This document shows positions 60,264 through 64,000 of a stretch of DNA of 64,000 bases, one piece after another. The stretch comes from Macrocybe gigantea (lineage: Eukaryota; Basidiomycota; Agaricomycetes; Agaricales; Callistosporiaceae): NCBI GenBank assembly GCA_011319805.1, contig SJRY01000252.1:310001-374000 (forward strand), given 5' to 3'. Each line of letters begins with the position of its first letter. Positions within the stretch are counted from its first letter, which is position 1. The translations under genes and the position numbers were made by a program. Under the pieces are notes generated by a model that saw only the letters and a list, made by a program, of their open reading frames with translations, did not search any database and was not told where the DNA came from.

Positions 60264-60586
60264 GTTTGGAAAGCGACAACTGATAGAACGACAGTAGGCC
60301 CCGCTTTTAAGCTGAGCAGACGGACTCGTTCCTGATCATTTCGAGCCTCCTCAGAAGCGAAACAAGGTCCAGGTGTCATCCAGACATCTAGTGAACATGC
60401 TCTTAATGGACCGTCGTGAGCTGTCCAAAGCGCTGTTGAATACATTTTCAGGGTTGCACAGACGATATAAATCGCTGAAAAGACGGCTTGCAAATTCGTG
60501 GGTTTCGCAGAACATACAAAAGCAGCGCATTGATAGTCACAGTGATCATATGAACATTCAATAATCGGTAACGAGTGGGCTGACAC

Positions 60587-61040
60587 TCAGAGCGGGCAGA
60601 TGGTGCCTTTCTTGTAGCATCTGGAAGAAGAAACATCCAAGTCAAACACACATCACGGAGGAGACAACTTCGACACTTACGTTCCTCCAATTCCAACAAT
60701 AATGGGTCCGCAACATTGATATCCAACCGGACCTATGTACGGGCGGCCTTCATGAATATTTAGTATACCGAGGTGAACAACACTTACAGATTTCCTGTTA
60801 CGCGGGAAAAAAAAAAGAGGTACGGCTGAGGAAAAGAAGTCACATTAAATAAAGCACTCAGTGCTCACTACTCCATTGTCACCTATAGCCATCCGAAGAG
60901 TCTCAGTCAACGGGCGAAACCCCTAAAGCAATGCTCAAGGACATACAGTGATAGACAGGATTCGTTTGGGGAACGGCAGCGCTCACGGCAAAAAGCTCGA
61001 AAGCGACAGTTGCCCAGCCCAAAAAGCGCAGTCCGTACAT
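60587..61040 (-). CDS. Small secreted Cys-rich protein, copy b (66 aa)
   Basis: Five exons on minus: 60947-61040, 60869-60882 (14 nt), 60788-60794 (7 nt), 60681-60732 (52 nt), 60587-60620. ATG 61040 opens a signal peptide (MYGLRFLGWATVAFELFAVSA). The mature part reads HCDNGVEICPVGYQCCGP and ends GTCYKKGTICPL, giving six cysteines spaced C-x6-C-x5-CC-x10-C-x6-C. All introns are GT-AG and the frame is intact. A TATA-like element lies about 80 nt upstream. I do not recognise the family; the CPxGxxCC core is reminiscent of knottin or granulin-type folds, but this is only a resemblance. Confidence 0.82.
60788..60794 (-). other. 7-nt microexon of Cys-rich copy b
   Basis: Internal exon of seven bases with acceptor AG before it and a GTAAGT donor after it. 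It supplies the codons between NGV and CPVGY. Equivalent 7-nt exons lie at 60017-60023 (copy a) and 61809-61815 (copy c). Confidence 0.75.
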
Positions 61041-61118
61041 TTCTGTTTCTCAATCGATTGCAGGGGAAAAGTAGGAAGTGAGTAATGTTTGATGCAAAGA
61101 GGTGACCAGGGAGTGAGC

Positions 61119-61126
61119 TTTTTATA
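61119..61126 (-). promoter_or_regulatory. TATA-like element of Cys-rich copy b
   Basis: TATAAAAA on the minus strand about 80 nt upstream of the ATG at 61040. Copy c has TATAAA at nearly the same distance. Confidence 0.5.
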
Positions 61127-61572
61127 GACAGAAGGCATTCAATCTGTCCCTAGATTCTTTTCTGTTGCGTTCATTCCATTCTCCTTCCATGGAATGAACG
61201 AGAACGTAACATGAGATCGTTAACAGTAAGAATTTCTCGACACTGACAGCGCCGATGGACATAGCGTGGCCCATTCTGCAAAAACCCTGATAGCGAATGA
61301 CAATAGAAGAAATGAGCAGCTTCAAATCTCGGATGCCGTACCTCTGTATACCATGAAGTATCAGGATGGCACAAAGCTGAGAGCTTTCCACCGCAGTGGA
61401 AGATGTCCAGCAAGTGGAATGAACCCTCAGTGGGAAGTGTGATAGATTAATGTCAAACCATGGACCTGAAAGCGCAGTTTAGCAGTAGATCATAGCATCC
61501 AGGCCGAGTTCTATTTCCAGTTTGATAGGTAGGAGTTCGTAGCATACAAACAAGTCGTGTAGCTTTCTCCCT

Positions 61573-62057
61573 TCACATTACACAAGCCTCATCCGGCTTG
61601 AGGAGGCGGCACCTGGTAAAGAAGGGCGATAGTCATCAGCTCCGCGTTCGTGCGAATTCCTTGCTAGAAACTAGACAGGGCTAACTACTCACGTTCCTCC
61701 AATCCCAGTGAAAATAGGTCCACAGCAAGTCCAACCAGGCGGGCCTGTATGCATATAATCAAACATTACTTAACTTGAGATATCAAAGCCTGGAATCAGA
61801 TCTCTCACAAACATCCTGCATGGGAGAGTAAGTCAGTCTCAGGGTTGAAACACAGATAACCAAGACCTCACCACTCCATTCAGGCCTGCGAATGACGAAT
61901 GGAGCGATGGAATCAATATACTTTGCTACTTGGACAAAGGCATGTCATACGCACAATGCAATTCTGTATCTGTTGTTTGAGGTTGCGGTGCCGCGTAGCT
62001 CAGCCCAGCAAGTGGGAGAACGAGAGACGCGAGTGCGAAGAAGCGAGATACAATCAT
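61573..62057 (-). CDS. Small secreted Cys-rich protein, copy c (71 aa)
   Basis: First gene of the array in transcription order. Five exons on minus: 61955-62057, 61872-61885 (14 nt), 61809-61815 (7 nt), 61693-61744 (52 nt), 61573-61612. The signal peptide MIVSRFFALASLVLPLAGLSYA is followed by a short propeptide-like segment and the core HCLNGVDVCPPGWTCCGP, GIGGTC, ending EACVM. Six cysteines are spaced C-x6-C-x5-CC-x10-C-x8-C. Exons 2, 3 and 4 have exactly the same lengths as in copy b. A TATAAA element is at 62139-62144. Function unknown; secretion is inferred from the signal peptide. Confidence 0.82.
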
Positions 62058-62138
62058 GGTATCAACGTGAGTTCGACGAGGTGCAGCGTGTACTTTGCGC
62101 GAGGGCGAAGAATGCAGACATTCGAAACGGAGAGGGCG

Positions 62139-62144
62139 TTTATA
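62139..62144 (-). promoter_or_regulatory. TATA box of Cys-rich copy c
   Basis: TATAAA on the minus strand, about 82 nt upstream of ATG 62057, matching the position of the TATA-like element of copy b. Confidence 0.5.
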
Positions 62145-62831
62145 TCAGGATCCGTCTCTGGGGACCTGCACAGCCATTCGTTCATTCTTCAGCACTCCGT
62201 CTTTCTCTTGGCCATGGAACGGGGACCAGAGCGTGCCACCAAGCCAGATTACTTGCCAAACCCGAAGCTGAAACGAAGACTTATGGCATGCGCGGATATA
62301 AAGTGATCCGTATTGCGGACGGGGGATTCATTTCGTCAAGCGCCATTTGGCCATGGACGGCACTCAAAAGCCCCCATAGGGCGATCCCGAATATGAATGC
62401 AGACACCCATGAGGAAAAGAAAAGGAAATTACTTTCGGTGACGTAAAAAATGACAGAGACTCTAGACGATGACCGAGTCGTATACGGATGTCTGAAGGGG
62501 TTACACCAAGTTTAAGCACCAGACGGTGGGTGACGATGCTGACATGGTTCGCGTTCAACGTCGCAACACTCAAACAAGTAACATTGATCGCATGGATTCC
62601 TTGTATTGGGACAGATTGTACGAATACCAGCAAGTACGTAGGCTACAGATTCTCGACATCAAGGCGAGAGATGCTAATGCAAAGCAGTAAAAAAATACAT
62701 GTGTATGTAATGAACGATTGTGAGGATATGCAGGAAGAGAGTCGCTGGAGATACGAGTCCAAGGGATTAATGAGCAAGACATTAAAATAATCGGCGTCAG
62801 ACTGAAGACATGAAATGGTCGTGGTCGATCA
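62145..62831. other. Intergenic region, no supported gene
   Basis: About 0.7 kb upstream of copy c and downstream of the right-edge gene. A plus-strand frame running from 61892 to 62446 is antisense to copy c exons and has no motif. Confidence 0.5.
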
Positions 62832-64000
62832 TCAAATCGCAATGGGCTGGAAAGGATTCGTAGGAATACTCTTCCTCGTTTGAGGGGCAGAGGCGACCGT
62901 CACTCTATGCTCGTCATCGAAGGGAGTGAAAAATGGGTTGATGGGCGATGACCGCCGCGCATGATGTGTCGTGAGTAGCTGTGTCACCGGCGTCACCGAG
63001 GTCCCGTCCTCCTCCTTCGGACTTGAGTTCTTTCGCAGAGGTGCGGGTAGGTCGGATGGTGTGCGCCCATGCCGTTCAGCCCACCGCAAGGGCGGAACGA
63101 GGTGTTGCTGCTGCTGCTGCTGCTGTTGACGCGACGTGGGAGCGCGACCAGGCGGAGCTGCGATGAGCGATCTAGAGAAACCGTCAAATCCGTGGTGCAG
63201 CGGAGGGGCGATGGGGGTCCCAACTGGCTTGAGAGGGTTGACGATGTTGTTCGGTTCGAATGTCGCACCAACATCGAATGCAGTGTTTTGCGGCTTCGGA
63301 CGGATAGGTGTGCCGGTCGTGGGACGTAGTGTCACTCCATGGCGCTACGTCCCCTCTAGGCACCGCAGGGGACGAAGACCAACAAGAAGATGACTCGCCG
63401 TCATGTGCGGTTGGTTTGGTAGCGGCTGAATTACCATTTCTGATGGCGACGGAAGGATCTATTGAGATGCGGAGATTGGGCCGGCCAGAAGGAAGAGGCT
63501 CCAGTTCAGTTTTCTTTTCCAGCATCATTGCGATACGACCAAACCAAGCTGTATTCCTCTGGCCGTCATTCTTCGCGTTCTCCGAAGACAACGGCTTATC
63601 GTGCTGAGCGGCGTCCTGTAGACTTGCGTCTTCATCGGGCACGAGCTGTTCTCGCCCCATCCCTTTCCTTCCGATGGCCCTCAACTTGTTGGGTTTGCGC
63701 GCCACCTTGCTATCGTCCGGTTTTGTGCTAGACTTTGCACCCCAGAGCGAAATCCAGCTCTTGTTGTTCTTCGTTTCCCCGAACTCCGTAGGACTCGAGC
63801 TTTGCGCATCCATTTGATCAGACCTGAAAGTGGCAGGCGACGCGGGACGGCCAAGGGAGAAAGGTTTCAAAGAATTGGCTTTTGGAGATGGCATCGGCGT
63901 GAACGAGGGCAAATCAACGGCTCCGCCAGCACGCTTCTCTTCGCCTTGAGGCATGCCAAGCTTGAAAGGGACAATCAAGCCATTGATCCCGCCCCTTTGC
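62832..64000 (-). CDS. Low-complexity protein of unknown function (5' truncated by window)
   Basis: Open frame continues past the right edge; the ATG is not visible with certainty. The product is basic and Ser/Pro-rich (KSWISLWGAKSS; RKPNKLRAIGRKGMG) with an eight-residue poly-Gln tract and short repeats of the type SPINPFF / IPTNPFQ near its end. Stop at 62832-62834. Between 63.34 and 63.40 kb the frame changes; a 49-nt GT-AG intron from the codon after ESSS to just before LRPTTGTPIRP reconciles it. No domain recognised. It probably encodes a disordered regulatory or scaffold protein, but that is a guess. Confidence 0.6.
63105..63128 (-). repeat. CAG repeat encoding poly-glutamine
   Basis: Eight consecutive Gln codons (CAA, six CAG, CAA) within the right-edge coding region. 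A candidate length-variable microsatellite. Confidence 0.85.

Noticed and set aside
61892..62446. A 184-codon plus frame opposite array copy c
   Set aside because: It lies antisense to the signal-peptide and microexon region of copy c and has no recognisable features.
63335..63400. Apparent frame break in the right-edge gene as another sequencing indel
   Set aside because: A 49-nt GT-AG intron explains it equally well and the flanking protein is not conserved, so an error cannot be claimed.

Overview
The window is nuclear DNA from a filamentous basidiomycete, most likely an Agaricomycete. Evidence for this is the density of short introns (mostly about 50-60 nt), very small exons, AA9 polysaccharide monooxygenases, an F-box protein of the type common in mushroom-forming fungi, and fungal forms of Tlg2, Nar1, Rrn5 and Tom1. 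Genes lie on both strands without operons. I saw no rRNA, CRISPR array or transposon, and found no tRNA by eye.

Layout. 0-5 kb: 3' end of ferrochelatase, phosphomevalonate kinase (ERG8) and a vacuolar amino acid transporter. 5-12.5 kb: a carbohydrate-active block on the plus strand, with two tandem PL14-like polysaccharide lyases followed by two tandem AA9 LPMOs. 12.8-23.4 kb: a class I histone deacetylase divergent from cohesin SMC1, an F-box/LRR-type protein and NAR1. 24-28 kb: a small Cys/His-rich protein, the t-SNARE TLG2 and a His/Ser-rich unknown. 28.5-34 kb: an EF-hand MscS channel and RNA polymerase II subunit RPB3 with a Gly-Trp-rich tail. 34.9-41.6 kb: an acyl-CoA/4-coumarate-CoA-type ligase, the Pol I factor RRN5 and a quinone oxidoreductase. 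41.8-53.8 kb: one giant HECT ubiquitin ligase gene (TOM1/HUWE1). 54.7-58.4 kb: SUB1/PC4 and a UbiB/ABC1-type kinase. 58.6-62.1 kb: a secreted unknown, then three tandem tiny secreted cysteine-rich proteins. The right edge holds a partial low-complexity protein.

Two things stand out. First, the three tandem genes at 59.8-62.1 kb encode 66-72 residue secreted peptides sharing a six-cysteine pattern with a central CCGP. They have the same five-exon structure, including a 7-nt microexon in every copy. I do not recognise the family, and one copy has lost its ATG. Second, at least nine genes-in-progress breaks of exactly one base occur at short homopolymers, several of them in essential genes (SMC1, RPB3, RRN5). 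Uncorrected sequencing or assembly errors explain this better than decay, and the affected genes should be treated as intact until checked.

Most genes here are unrelated housekeeping loci. Local functional groupings are the lyase/LPMO block (plant or algal polysaccharide attack at the cell surface or outside) and the cysteine-rich peptide array.
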